Assembly (NCBI GenBank): GCA_903831845.1
Contig: CAIKZJ010000322.1
Coordinates: 1 to 44,850 of the forward strand
Source: an uncultured Ignavibacteriota bacterium
GTDB lineage: Bacteria > Bacteroidota > Ignavibacteria > Tepidaquicellales > Tepidaquicellaceae
Direction: 5' to 3'
DNA length: 44,850 nt
This document shows positions 17,168-26,055 of the stretch, piece by piece. Positions within the stretch are counted from its first letter, which is position 1, and each line of letters starts with the position of its first letter. Position numbers and translations under genes: made by a program. Under the pieces are notes generated by a model. That model was not told the origin of the DNA and made no database searches. It saw nothing but the letters and a program-made list of their open reading frames with translations.

Positions 17168-17897
17168 TACTCAAAAGCCTTGATATATTGCGGAAAAATA
17201 TCAATTCTTTTTCTTCTTTGCTTATTTTCAGACTTTCGATTATCGGTATGTACATTTTCGGCAGGCCAAGGTTGTAATCGCTTCCGAATATCACCCTGTC
17301 CGCTCCGGCCGTCTTGACCACCTCGTTCACAAAATGAAATTCCCTTACAGATTCAGTTCCGAGATACACGTTTTTGAGTCCGCTTTCCTTTACCGCCGTG
17401 GCGCATCCGGTACACAGGGATGGCTGGTCGCCGCCGAGATGCGCGAGAATCACGTTGAGTTTCTTTCTTTTCTTCGCGACTTCCATCGGAAAAGTATAAC
17501 TCGCTATGTCCTGCCATCTTCCGCAATGAACGATGACGGGAATGTTCCTCTCTTCAGCTATGTCGAGATATTTTGAATACGGCTCGTCGGTTATTCTCAT
17601 TCTCTGAAACGACGGGTGGAACTTGAACACTTTAATGTCGTTCAGGTTGTTTTCAATGAACGAATCGAGTTTCGGGTCTTCAGGATTTATCCACGCCGCA
17701 AAATGAAATGTGAAATCGCTCTGCGATTTTATTTCGCCGAGAAGTTCGGCGTTCATGAAAGTATCGCAGGGCAGAGCCACAGCCGAATCTATCCCCGATT
17801 CCTTCATAACGCTGACCGCGTCGCTGACATTCGTTCCGTAATCGAGAAAAACGCTGCTCCATTTGCCTATGTGTATGTGCCCGTCGATTATTTTCAA
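17160..17897 (-). CDS. Amidohydrolase-family metal-dependent hydrolase
   Basis: A 245-residue TIM-barrel-like protein with metal ligands H7 and H9 in DGHIHIG, H94 in KFHPSF, H124 in VIVHCGRW, H153 in ILAHLGGD and D207 in FGSDYNLG. This is the amidohydrolase-2 pattern shared with decarboxylases and lactone or amide hydrolases; the substrate is unknown. There is no signal peptide, so it acts in the cytoplasm. It starts at TTG in a TTGA overlap with the formyltransferase stop, which implies coupled translation with a sugar N-formyltransferase. A role in trimming or recycling an amino-sugar intermediate is inference only. Confidence 0.85.
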   Translation of the reverse strand: MKIIDGHIHIGKWSSVFLDYGTNVSDAVSVMKESGIDSAVALPCDTFMNAELLGEIKSQSDFTFHFAAWINPEDPKLDSFIENNLNDIKVFKFHPSFQRMRITDEPYSKYLDIAEERNIPVIVHCGRWQDIASYTFPMEVAKKRKKLNVILAHLGGDQPSLCTGCATAVKESGLKNVYLGTESVREFHFVNEVVKTAGADRVIFGSDYNLGLPKMYIPIIESLKISKEEKELIFFRNISRLLSIE

Positions 17898-18808
17898 TTG
17901 AACCTGTCTCCTTTGTTAAATTCTTCAGTTAGGTTTATGCTTTCCATATTTTCGTCTCTTACGTCGTAATTCATTATGTAGCCGTCCCCGCATTTCACGA
18001 GTATAAAATCGTTGTTCACTTCCGTTATTTCACCGTTCACGCCGGGCTTATCGAGAGTGTAAAATGGTTTTGAGCGGAGAATATAGATACGCCGGCCGTT
18101 AAATTCAGTGTATGCTGCGGGATAAGGGAGAGTCAGAGCCCGAATTCTGTTGTAAATAGTCCTCACACCGGAATTCCAGTCTATTTTTCTCTCCTGCTCG
18201 TTAATTTTCTGATTCGGTTTCGGCTTTACCGACAGATCCTGCCTGGTAAATATGCCTGAACTTCCCGAAGTAAGTTTTTCGAATGCTTCCCTTAGAACAT
18301 GAGCGCAGTTGAAAGAGCATTTATAATAAAGCGTATTGACATCGTCTTCGTCGTCGACTATTATTTCCTTCTCAAGCAGTATATCGCCAGAGTCCAAGCC
18401 GCTGTCGACTTTATGGACCGTCAGGATAAGAGTATCGCTTCCTTCCATGATGGCTCTTGAAATCGGCGCTCTTCCCCTGAATTCCGGAAGCTTTCCGCAA
18501 TGGATATTAAGTATTCCGAATTCGGGAAGTCCGAAAACATCTTCCTTTATAATTTCCATGAATCCGGCGCTGACGCCCGCATCAAAGCCTTTGAGTTTTT
18601 CCTTTATCGATGATACATCATCGGTCTTTACGAGCTCAATACCCGCCGAAGCGCATATATCTCCAATTTTCTTATAGAAGTTGTCTTTCTGATTTTCGTA
18701 TTCGTATGTGCCGTGCGTCACAACGAGCGAAGGAGCAAAATCCATCGAGATAAGGTCATTAAGACACCTGAGGCTCATCTCGCCGTATGAAAGATAAAAA
18801 TATTTCAT
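17894..18808 (-). CDS. Formyltransferase, probably sugar N-formyltransferase
   Basis: A 304-residue member of the 10-formyltetrahydrofolate-dependent formyltransferase family. The catalytic Asn-His-Asp triad is present: N101 and H103 in NIHCGKLPEFRGRAP and D139 in VDSGLDSGDILL, with the same His-to-Asp spacing as methionyl-tRNA formyltransferase. A C-terminal OB-like part carries ALTLPYPAAYT. Its place between an SDR epimerase and glycosyltransferases argues for N-formylation of an amino sugar in a surface glycan rather than for initiator-tRNA formylation. No PLP aminotransferase lies in the window, so the amino sugar would come from elsewhere. It overlaps the SDR gene by ATGA. Confidence 0.85.
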   Translation of the reverse strand: MKYFYLSYGEMSLRCLNDLISMDFAPSLVVTHGTYEYENQKDNFYKKIGDICASAGIELVKTDDVSSIKEKLKGFDAGVSAGFMEIIKEDVFGLPEFGILNIHCGKLPEFRGRAPISRAIMEGSDTLILTVHKVDSGLDSGDILLEKEIIVDDEDDVNTLYYKCSFNCAHVLREAFEKLTSGSSGIFTRQDLSVKPKPNQKINEQERKIDWNSGVRTIYNRIRALTLPYPAAYTEFNGRRIYILRSKPFYTLDKPGVNGEITEVNNDFILVKCGDGYIMNYDVRDENMESINLTEEFNKGDRFN

Positions 18809-19770
18809 TTGTTAAAATATTTTTTATACCACCTGTATGTTTTTAGTATGCCTTCGTTTAAATCGACCTTCGGCCTGAACCCGAGCATTTCCTGCGCTTT
18901 TTCTATGCTGGGTATTCTCAACTCAACATCCACATAATTCTTCGGTATGTATTTAACTGCCGATTTTGTTTTTGTGAGCGATATAATTTTTTCGGCGAGA
19001 GAAGATATCGTGATCGTACCTTTCGGGTTGCCGATGTTGAAAATTTCGCCTACGGCTTTTTTATTCGTAAGGCAGAGCATTGTTCCGTCGATCATATCGT
19101 CGATATAACACCACGACCTTATCTGATCGCCCTCGCCGTGTATCTGAATTTCCTTGTTCAGAACTGCGTTCTTTATGAAAATCTGTATCGCGCCCTCGCC
19201 TATCTGCCCCGGGCCGTATATATTAAAAGGCCTGATTGAAACCGCCGGATATCCTCTTGTCTTGTAATAGCTGTAAAGCAAATGCTCGCCTGAAACCTTG
19301 CTTATAGAGTAAGTCCACCTGCCCTCTCCGACGGGAGCAAGGTTGGTGTTTGACATTTCGCTTGACTTGTAGGCATATGCTCCGAGAACTTCGCTCGTGG
19401 AAAAGTTGACAACCCGTTCGAGTTTTCCGCTGTATTTTTCAAGCGCTTTAACGAAATTGAAAGTGCCGAGTATGTTAACATCCATAGTCTTGACGGGATT
19501 GTTTATGACCGTATCCACGCCGGCTATCGCCGCCAGATGAAGCGCTATCTGCGGTTTGAAATCCTCGGCTGCATTCTTAAGCATCGTGAAATCCGTGATA
19601 TCCCCTCTGACTATCTTTACGTTGCTCTTGTTTATTTTCTTGTATTTTAGCGAATCCCTCGCGAATATATCGTAAATCAGTATTTCATTGTCCTTGCTGA
19701 ATAACTCGGCCAGACGGCTTCCTATGAAACCGCCGCCTCCAGTAAGCAGAATTCTCTTGTTCTTTATCAT
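18805..19770 (-). CDS. NAD-dependent sugar-nucleotide epimerase/dehydratase (extended SDR)
   Basis: A 321-residue extended SDR acting on a nucleotide sugar. The NAD motif GGGGFIG is at 11-17, the active site STS at 124-126, and Y154 and K158 form YSISK. The late segment IRSWCYIDDMIDG and the substrate-loop pattern RPFNIYGPGQIGEG fit epimerases or decarboxylases of UDP- or dTDP-sugars. The exact reaction is not clear. The ATG start lies 3 nt after the FemAB-like gene and the stop overlaps the formyltransferase start, so it belongs to the glycan operon. Confidence 0.87.
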   Translation of the reverse strand: MIKNKRILLTGGGGFIGSRLAELFSKDNEILIYDIFARDSLKYKKINKSNVKIVRGDITDFTMLKNAAEDFKPQIALHLAAIAGVDTVINNPVKTMDVNILGTFNFVKALEKYSGKLERVVNFSTSEVLGAYAYKSSEMSNTNLAPVGEGRWTYSISKVSGEHLLYSYYKTRGYPAVSIRPFNIYGPGQIGEGAIQIFIKNAVLNKEIQIHGEGDQIRSWCYIDDMIDGTMLCLTNKKAVGEIFNIGNPKGTITISSLAEKIISLTKTKSAVKYIPKNYVDVELRIPSIEKAQEMLGFRPKVDLNEGILKTYRWYKKYFNK

Positions 19771-19773
19771 TAT

Positions 19774-20739
19774 CTATAGATTTAGTGTAAAGCTTTTTCT
19801 TAAAAATCCGTCGGCCATAAACTTCTTTTTGAAGTCGAAAAGCCCCTGCAGAAGTTCGTTCCCGACGTTTGACGTTCCGATGTCGTAAAGGCGGAAATTG
19901 TTCAGTTTCGACCATTCAATCGTCTTATAGAGAAGGTAATCAGACACCCTGTCTTTTTTATGCTTCTCGTCAGCAGCAAGATAGAAATTAAGCACAACGT
20001 CGTCTTTCACAAGAAAGAGAGTGCATATGCCAGCCGTCTCGCCGTCGATCTTCGCGGTGAAAAGTTTTATCCTGTCTTTCATTACGTTCTTCAGGTACAC
20101 GAGCTCTTCCAGAGAATGCGTCGGCTTGACGTTCTTTAGCTCCCTGTTTGAATAAAGTATGTTGTAAAAATCGCCGAGTGTGTCTTTTGTTATGTTATCC
20201 TCTATCATATCTATGGCGATTATCTTAGCCGATTTCTGGATTGAACGCTTTTTGGGATTTTTCAGTTTTTCAAATTCAAAGCTCTTGAGGTCGACGATAT
20301 TCGTAATCGAATACCTTGTTACGTTGAATCCCGAAAGTATGAGCGCATATTCGTATTCCTCGTTCGCGTTCCTGTGGTAAATGTAAGGCGAATTGCGAAT
20401 AAGACATCTGGCGAAACCTCGGGAAGCAAGATATTCCCTGAATCCGGAAATGGCCTCGAGGAAATCTGTAATCTTCAGCTTGTCCCTCCAGAGAAAACCG
20501 CCGAAACTCACGCCGTCGCAGGATATGTAAGATTTAACGCCTTTATCCGTTACCTCATTTCCTGGAATTATCGCAACAACCTTGTTTTTTTCCCTGAAGA
20601 GAAGATGGTGCCATTTAATATTCTTCTCGAACACGTCGTTGTAGCAAAGGAACCTCTTGTCATAAAACATGTTATATTCGTGACTCAGGAAGTCATCCCA
20701 TTCTGCGCTTTTCGATATGTCTGTTTTTATTATTTCCAA
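19774..20739 (-). CDS. FemAB/GNAT-like acyltransferase
   Basis: A 321-residue protein that reads like the paired-GNAT fold of FemAB-type aminoacyl or acyl transferases. It has an N-terminal half with SYISCDGVSFGGFLW. The C-terminal half has GETAGICTLFLV, then YDIGTSNVGNELLQGLFDFK and KKFMAD, the usual closing pattern of these enzymes in surface-polysaccharide clusters. It probably acylates an amino sugar or a lipid-linked glycan in the cytoplasm; donor and acceptor are unknown. It starts at TTG 20739, overlapping the GT39-like gene by 10 nt. Confidence 0.75.
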   Translation of the reverse strand: MEIIKTDISKSAEWDDFLSHEYNMFYDKRFLCYNDVFEKNIKWHHLLFREKNKVVAIIPGNEVTDKGVKSYISCDGVSFGGFLWRDKLKITDFLEAISGFREYLASRGFARCLIRNSPYIYHRNANEEYEYALILSGFNVTRYSITNIVDLKSFEFEKLKNPKKRSIQKSAKIIAIDMIEDNITKDTLGDFYNILYSNRELKNVKPTHSLEELVYLKNVMKDRIKLFTAKIDGETAGICTLFLVKDDVVLNFYLAADEKHKKDRVSDYLLYKTIEWSKLNNFRLYDIGTSNVGNELLQGLFDFKKKFMADGFLRKSFTLNL

Positions 20740-22406
20740 AAGTTGCTGTATAATTCGTACCCCGGAGACTTTTTCACAAGAATAAATCCTTCAGGAATAA
20801 ACAGGCCCGATTCCGGATAATCGCTTCTGTTAATCCTGTCTTTCTCGACTATAATGTTGCATGGCTCTTTTTTTCCCGTAAGCACCGCTTTTACGCTTTC
20901 GGTGCCGTTTTTAGTATCCAGAAATTCGAAATTGTATTTCCCTGTTTTCCATCCGAGATCAAGTCCGTCGAAATAAAAACTGAACTGGGGGTTAAACCTG
21001 TAATTGCTCGCGACATAAACAAGATTTCGGCCGCCGCTCTTTTCTATCTCATTCCTGATTCCGGTTATATTGAAGGAGTTCTCCCAGTACGGTATTCGCA
21101 GCGCGTACAAAGCGCTGATAAAAAATAAAAATACTAAAATAAAAGCATAGTATATACCCGGAATGCCCCGCCTCTTCTTCATCAAATAGAAAATGCTAAT
21201 AACAGAAAGCGCCGCCCAGACAGCCGTCAGAATGAGGAATACAGGCAGGTTGTCTTTCCGCAGAACATAACCTTCTTCAATCCTGAAGTAGTTCAGGACC
21301 GACCAGAAAATATTCAGAGCAGTGAATACGAGAAGCGATAATTTTTCCTTTAATTCGACCGCGTCGAGATTTCTGATATAATCTGCGGATATGAAGACCC
21401 CGGGAGTAAGTATAAGAAGTATGTATACTTCAAGCTTCGTACGGAAGAATGTGATTATCAGAAGGCCCGTAATGAACCAAACGAGGACGAATATTTCCTT
21501 TGCTCCGAGATTCCTGAAGTTAATGATCTTTTTGAACGCTCCGAAAAGCATAACGACTCCGTACGGAAGAATTGTGAGCAGATAGTTAATGTGGTATAAA
21601 TATCCGGAGCCTTTGGTGTTATGCTCCACTCCGAATAGCGCCCTTTCGTATATGTGATAGAAGAAGAAATAATTTACGAACTCTTTACCATAGGTAACGA
21701 ACATGTAAGCATGCCACGGCGCGGCTATTATTACGCCGATGATTGTCATTACAGAGAGATCGGCGAAACTGTATTTAAACCTTTTTCTTCCTGCGGCCAT
21801 CGCGAGGAAAAGCACCATGGGTATGAAAAATCCAACGAGTATTTTCACCATCAGGCAGAGGCCGAAAACGATTCCCGCGAAGTAATTATATTTCCTGTTT
21901 CCTGTGTCCAGGTATTTCAGGACCAGATAAAATGAAGAAACGATAAGAAGCGAGTACGGCATGTCGAACTGGAACCGGTTGCAGAAAATACTGAATATTA
22001 TATTGCTTGAAAAAATTACCGCGGCGATAATCCCCTCCCGCCCGCTGTAAATATTTTTCCCCATAAGCATCAGCATCCATAAAAGCGCCGCGCTTATGAT
22101 GAAAATAAAAATCTTGAAGCTTATATTATTCATCCCGAATACGGAAGTGAACAAATAGCCCGTCCAGATAAGAAGAGGAGGATGAGAGCCTGAATAGAAT
22201 TTACCCACTGAATGGCTGCTCTGGTCAAGAAAGTCTCCCGAATCCTTTATTGAAAGCACTCGCGTCGCGTACATGCCTTCATCCCAGGGCTGGATATCGG
22301 TGACAATAATCGTGTGAATTTTCGCGGCGAATAAAAATACGACGAGAAAAAAGAAAACGCGTTTCAGATTTTTCCCGTCGTCAAAATATTTTAAAATTCC
22401 TGTCAT
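20730..22406 (-). CDS. ArnT/PMT-like integral membrane glycosyltransferase (GT39-like)
   Basis: A 558-residue membrane protein with about 11 hydrophobic segments and a C-terminal soluble part from about 460. The first periplasmic loop has DIQPWDEGMY with the Asp-Glu pair (D42, E43) typical of the C-type GT39/GT83 glycosyltransferases, which use polyprenyl-phosphate sugars as donors at the periplasmic face. It may glycosylate a lipid or a protein. The ATG lies 35 nt after the PorV-like gene, and the gene overlaps the next by 10 nt, tying the T9SS-type genes to the glycan genes in one run. Confidence 0.85.
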   Translation of the reverse strand: MTGILKYFDDGKNLKRVFFFLVVFLFAAKIHTIIVTDIQPWDEGMYATRVLSIKDSGDFLDQSSHSVGKFYSGSHPPLLIWTGYLFTSVFGMNNISFKIFIFIISAALLWMLMLMGKNIYSGREGIIAAVIFSSNIIFSIFCNRFQFDMPYSLLIVSSFYLVLKYLDTGNRKYNYFAGIVFGLCLMVKILVGFFIPMVLFLAMAAGRKRFKYSFADLSVMTIIGVIIAAPWHAYMFVTYGKEFVNYFFFYHIYERALFGVEHNTKGSGYLYHINYLLTILPYGVVMLFGAFKKIINFRNLGAKEIFVLVWFITGLLIITFFRTKLEVYILLILTPGVFISADYIRNLDAVELKEKLSLLVFTALNIFWSVLNYFRIEEGYVLRKDNLPVFLILTAVWAALSVISIFYLMKKRRGIPGIYYAFILVFLFFISALYALRIPYWENSFNITGIRNEIEKSGGRNLVYVASNYRFNPQFSFYFDGLDLGWKTGKYNFEFLDTKNGTESVKAVLTGKKEPCNIIVEKDRINRSDYPESGLFIPEGFILVKKSPGYELYSNFWK

Positions 22407-22441
22407 TAACCGTTCTTAACAGCAAGAAATATGAGAGCAAA

Positions 22442-23338
22442 TCAGAAATTAAAACCCAGCGACATCGAGTTTCCTGAGCCGAAACCTATTGTGTAAGGCT
22501 GGAAAGCATAATCGATGTAAAGAGATTTATACTTCAGGCCGAGACCTGCCGAAAAACTCCTGTTCTCATACCCTGTCTGGTAACCGGCCCGGAGAAATAT
22601 AAAATCCTTGTATCCCGCTTCGGCTCCCATATGCGTGTGCAGCACGCCGCCGTCGAGGATCTTGTAACCGTCGAGCGCCCCTGTGAAAGTGAAATTATTC
22701 TTTCTCAAAACATAACTTCCTCCAAAACGCAGAGCGGTGGGAAGCTTAGTTTCGGCGTTATAAAGCGCGTTCATCGAGCCGATGTTCGAAAGCACTACGG
22801 CGAAAGAGACATCGTTAATCTTATAGTTTGCTCCGAAATCAAGTCCGTATCCCGAAGCTTCGTCTATATATATCTTTTCATAGAGCATCTTAACCGTTAT
22901 ACCCGCCGTGAAATTGCTCTGTATATCGTAGCAAAGGCTTATACCGCCTGCAAAATTGTCGGAATTGAAAGTTTCAATAGGCGCGCCGGGATTGTTCCTA
23001 ACCTCGATATCGCTGACAGTGGTTTTAAGAAGCCCGATGCCCAGGCCGAATTTATTCATCCTGAATTTCGCGCCGACAAAGTTTGTCGTCATATCCAGCA
23101 TCGTCTTGTTGAACATAGCTGTAACGTTGCCGTTTTCAGTGGAATTAATCCTTGCCGGGTTGTAAATAAACGCCGTGCCGTCATCCGCAAGCGACACGTA
23201 AGCGTCGCCCATGGCTATCGAACGCGCCCCTATACCGAGTTTAAGGAACGAAAGACCGGTATTGGCCGCGCCGTCATTCTGGCCGCGGGCTATACCCGCG
23301 AATAGGAGGATTAACACCGCTATTGAAAATTTCCGCAT
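22442..23338 (-). CDS. PorV/PorQ-family outer-membrane beta-barrel protein
   Basis: A 298-residue outer-membrane protein. A signal peptide ends near ARGQ. The hallmark N-terminal segment is GLSFLKLGIGARSIAMGD with LADDGTAFIYNPA, followed by alternating beta-strands and a final aromatic residue (SLGFNF). PorV in characterised T9SS carries cargo from the translocon to the attachment complex; PorQ and other relatives share the fold. The ATG at 23338 starts directly at MRKFSIAVLILL; a TTG at 23359 would add seven residues. It follows a second family member by about 33 nt. Confidence 0.88.
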   Translation of the reverse strand: MRKFSIAVLILLFAGIARGQNDGAANTGLSFLKLGIGARSIAMGDAYVSLADDGTAFIYNPARINSTENGNVTAMFNKTMLDMTTNFVGAKFRMNKFGLGIGLLKTTVSDIEVRNNPGAPIETFNSDNFAGGISLCYDIQSNFTAGITVKMLYEKIYIDEASGYGLDFGANYKINDVSFAVVLSNIGSMNALYNAETKLPTALRFGGSYVLRKNNFTFTGALDGYKILDGGVLHTHMGAEAGYKDFIFLRAGYQTGYENRSFSAGLGLKYKSLYIDYAFQPYTIGFGSGNSMSLGFNF

Positions 23339-23371
23339 ATATATATTCTTATTCTTCAAGTTATGAATAAA

Positions 23372-24403
23372 TTATTTGAATTTAAAAGCAATTCCTATGT
23401 TCTGAACAGGTTTATGCGTATAAGGTTCTATCTGAAAGCTGTAATCGAGTCCGAGATTAATGTCTTTCGTAAAAGTTTTAGAAAGTCCGATACCAGCTCC
23501 CGGCTGTATATTGCCGAAGAAATCATCGGATTTGAGATCCATCCTGTCGATCCCCGCGCGTACTTTCACGTAATCGTTCAGATTAATTTCACATCCGACC
23601 TTAAGCGCGAAATTATAACTTCTCTTGCTTTCGGTTTTAATGCCGAGAGAATCTGTCGTTACAAACCTGGGATTTACGTAAGTATCGAATCCCGCCGAGA
23701 CAATTCCGAGTTTATTCGGCAGGTTGTATGTTCCTCCGAATCCTACGAGCACGGGAAATTTTTCCTCGGACGTAGTGCCGTTCGTTCCGTAAACCTTATT
23801 GTCTGTAGTTTCCCATTTGTATTTCACGCCGAGGTCTCTTGCCGAAATCCCGAATGTAAGGTCTTTAGAAGCCAGGTATGTAAGGCCGAGGTCGAAGCCG
23901 ACGCTCGTAGTATTCACTCCTTCATAGAGTTTGGAGTAATAGAGTTTGACGCCCACACCCAGAGCCATTTCCGGTGAAACAAGGAAACTCATACCCATAA
24001 GGAACTGATTTTCGTACGTGCTTAGCATCCCGAGAGAACGCGCGTCGTTATCCCTGCCGTCAATATCGGAGACTCCCGCGTTTATCCACGAAAGGCTTAT
24101 TCCCGCAGTCTGCTTCCCGCCTGAAAGAGAGAATTTTTTCGCGAACGAAACAAAATTCAGTTTTCTGTCAAGGCTCAGAAAAGTGTAGCCGAGGTTCACT
24201 ATGCCGTTTTCCTGAAAACAGCTTAGGGACGGGTTGTAGTATCCGGAAATATCCCCGTACCTGTCGGAAACAAGCGTGTTTCCCATCGAGAGGCCTCTTG
24301 CTCCGAAACCCATTCTTGCAAAACTCCCGGCGTAACTTCCCAGCTGAGCGTGTGCAGTCGTGAAAGCCGCGAGAATTAGTAATAGTGCAAAATATTTTTT
24401 CAT
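23372..24403 (-). CDS. PorV/PorQ-like outer-membrane barrel, second copy
   Basis: A 343-residue protein with a signal peptide (1-20, ending AHAQ) and the PorV/PorQ opening FARMGFGARGLSMGN, then ISGYYNPS. The rest is repeating amphipathic beta-strands ending IGIAFKFK. It differs clearly from its neighbour, so the pair are diverged paralogues rather than a recent duplication. The ATG at 24403 is preferred over a TTG at 24412. Its function is probably in T9SS cargo handling or the outer membrane; this is by family only. Confidence 0.82.
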   Translation of the reverse strand: MKKYFALLLILAAFTTAHAQLGSYAGSFARMGFGARGLSMGNTLVSDRYGDISGYYNPSLSCFQENGIVNLGYTFLSLDRKLNFVSFAKKFSLSGGKQTAGISLSWINAGVSDIDGRDNDARSLGMLSTYENQFLMGMSFLVSPEMALGVGVKLYYSKLYEGVNTTSVGFDLGLTYLASKDLTFGISARDLGVKYKWETTDNKVYGTNGTTSEEKFPVLVGFGGTYNLPNKLGIVSAGFDTYVNPRFVTTDSLGIKTESKRSYNFALKVGCEINLNDYVKVRAGIDRMDLKSDDFFGNIQPGAGIGLSKTFTKDINLGLDYSFQIEPYTHKPVQNIGIAFKFK

Positions 24404-24424
24404 ATAATTCAAACTCTTTGATTT

Positions 24425-26038
24425 TTATTTCATTAAAATAACTTTGCCCCAGAACGGAGTCTCGTCGTCGACTTCAATCCTGTAAAAATAAACTGCGTTA
24501 GCCACCACATAACCGTCATCGTTTTTACCGTCCCATATCACAAAATTCACGTCGTTGTTTGTGCGTGTCGCGTTCTGGATTACCGTTCTGACGTGATTCA
24601 TTCCGAAATCGAAAATCTTTATCGTTACTTTCGACGATGGTTTGCTTGTCTTAAAGAAGAATCTAGTGACTTCATTATTGGGCGAAAATGGATTCGGCGC
24701 CGCATAAGTTGTCGTGGTCGATGAAATATCGCCGCAGGCGCGGAAAATTTTCCAGGCCGCCGTCCAGGGCGCGCCTGTTTCCTTCGTTCTCAGAAGTCCG
24801 TCGGCGCTGCCGAAATACAAAGTGTCGTTAATGTAATTTCCCGAATAGAAATTATTCGATTTGCAGATATCTTTCGAGACCGGATCCGCTATCAGCGACG
24901 GTTTCGACCAGTCGAACTTTCCGAAATTCGCGCGCCATATCCCGCCGTCAGTGAATCCGTAAACTATCGAATCCCTTGAACTTATTCCGTTTGGCGAGTA
25001 TCCCTGAAGCGTGTAAGCCCAGGTCTGTCCTCTGTTCGAGGAAAAACTCAGAGCGTTGACTTCGTTGTTGTCTTCGGCTCTTCTTGTTGCCGCCCACCAT
25101 ATCTCTTTCGAGCCGTACTTCTGTACATGGAACTTAACGACGAAATTTCCCGAAACCCTGTTTGTGCCGCTGCCCGAGTTCTGAAAACTGCGTTTCTTCC
25201 AGCTAACGCCCCAGTCGGTCGATATGTTTATTCCGTTCGCGGTGCCTACCATGAGAGTTGAATCGTTTATTGACTCCACAGCGAACACCCTGTGATTAAG
25301 GTTTATTCTCGGATTAAGAGTGAAAGTGTAGGTTCCTCCGGTGTATATGCTGTCCAGATCATCCGGCGGAAGCACAACTCTCTGCCATGTCGCTCCGTAA
25401 TCAGTCGATTTTCTAAGTCCTCCCGCAAACGATGCGACCCAGATAGTGTAATTTAGAGTGTCGTTCTTCGTGCGGGTTATGCCTATGTCGTAAGTCAGAT
25501 TCTGCTGTCTTACTACTACCGGAAGCGCATAAAGCGTGTTGGCTCCGTAAGTGACGGAGGAATCCGCCTGTCCGTCTATAGGCTGCGGGTTGGAGTTCCA
25601 CGTGCGGCCGAAATCGGTCGAAACCTTTATACCTGTGCCCGTCGGAACGTTTTCTCCGCTTATTTCCTGGCTGATTGCCGTTGCTACAACGAGCATGTTA
25701 TTCTTAAGCGTAAACCCTGAAACATCGTCGTCTCCGAAGGGTTCCGTGCCGATGTAATACTCAAAACTGCCGAACCTGTCTACGGTTCTCATAATGCCGC
25801 TGCCTGTTCCGAACCATACTGTGTCGCCCGATTTGTAAATGTCGGTAATGAAATTGCTGATAGGACATTTCGAGCTTTTAGGCGCCGCGATTACGGAGGT
25901 TATTTTACCCGTCTTTTTTACGGCCGTTATCCCGTTATCCTTGAACCTGCCTATTGAGAAACTTTCGGGAATGACCTGTGAATACAGGTTTACTGCCGTA
26001 AAGATAATAATTACCGGAAATATTTTTCTTAGTATCAT
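24425..26038 (-). CDS. Secreted Asp-box/propeller protein with divergent T9SS-type C-terminal domain
   Basis: A 537-residue exported protein with a signal peptide ending NLYSQ. At least four Asp-box-like motifs are visible (STDFGRTWNS, STDYGATWQRV, STDWGVSWKKRS, SSNRGQTWAY), spaced as in sialidase or VPS10-type beta-propellers. The last 90 residues form an Ig-like FlgD/T9SS-type domain with APNPFSPNNE, an AVYFYRIE strand and terminal GKVILMK. This differs from the QNYPNPFNP type of the other cargo proteins here. Its position between a lipoprotein and two PorV-like barrels suggests a T9SS accessory role, perhaps PorZ-like, but this is inference. Confidence 0.8.
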   Translation of the reverse strand: MILRKIFPVIIIFTAVNLYSQVIPESFSIGRFKDNGITAVKKTGKITSVIAAPKSSKCPISNFITDIYKSGDTVWFGTGSGIMRTVDRFGSFEYYIGTEPFGDDDVSGFTLKNNMLVVATAISQEISGENVPTGTGIKVSTDFGRTWNSNPQPIDGQADSSVTYGANTLYALPVVVRQQNLTYDIGITRTKNDTLNYTIWVASFAGGLRKSTDYGATWQRVVLPPDDLDSIYTGGTYTFTLNPRINLNHRVFAVESINDSTLMVGTANGINISTDWGVSWKKRSFQNSGSGTNRVSGNFVVKFHVQKYGSKEIWWAATRRAEDNNEVNALSFSSNRGQTWAYTLQGYSPNGISSRDSIVYGFTDGGIWRANFGKFDWSKPSLIADPVSKDICKSNNFYSGNYINDTLYFGSADGLLRTKETGAPWTAAWKIFRACGDISSTTTTYAAPNPFSPNNEVTRFFFKTSKPSSKVTIKIFDFGMNHVRTVIQNATRTNNDVNFVIWDGKNDDGYVVANAVYFYRIEVDDETPFWGKVILMK

Positions 26039-26055
26039 TTTAAATTCTTAATTCT

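Noticed and set aside
17894-18808. Methionyl-tRNA formyltransferase (fmt)
   Set aside because: The triad is shared, but the gene is embedded and translationally coupled in a glycan operon, which favours a sugar substrate.
22631-23305. 224-codon plus-strand open frame
   Set aside because: It is antisense to the PorV-like barrel and shows no signal peptide or family motif.
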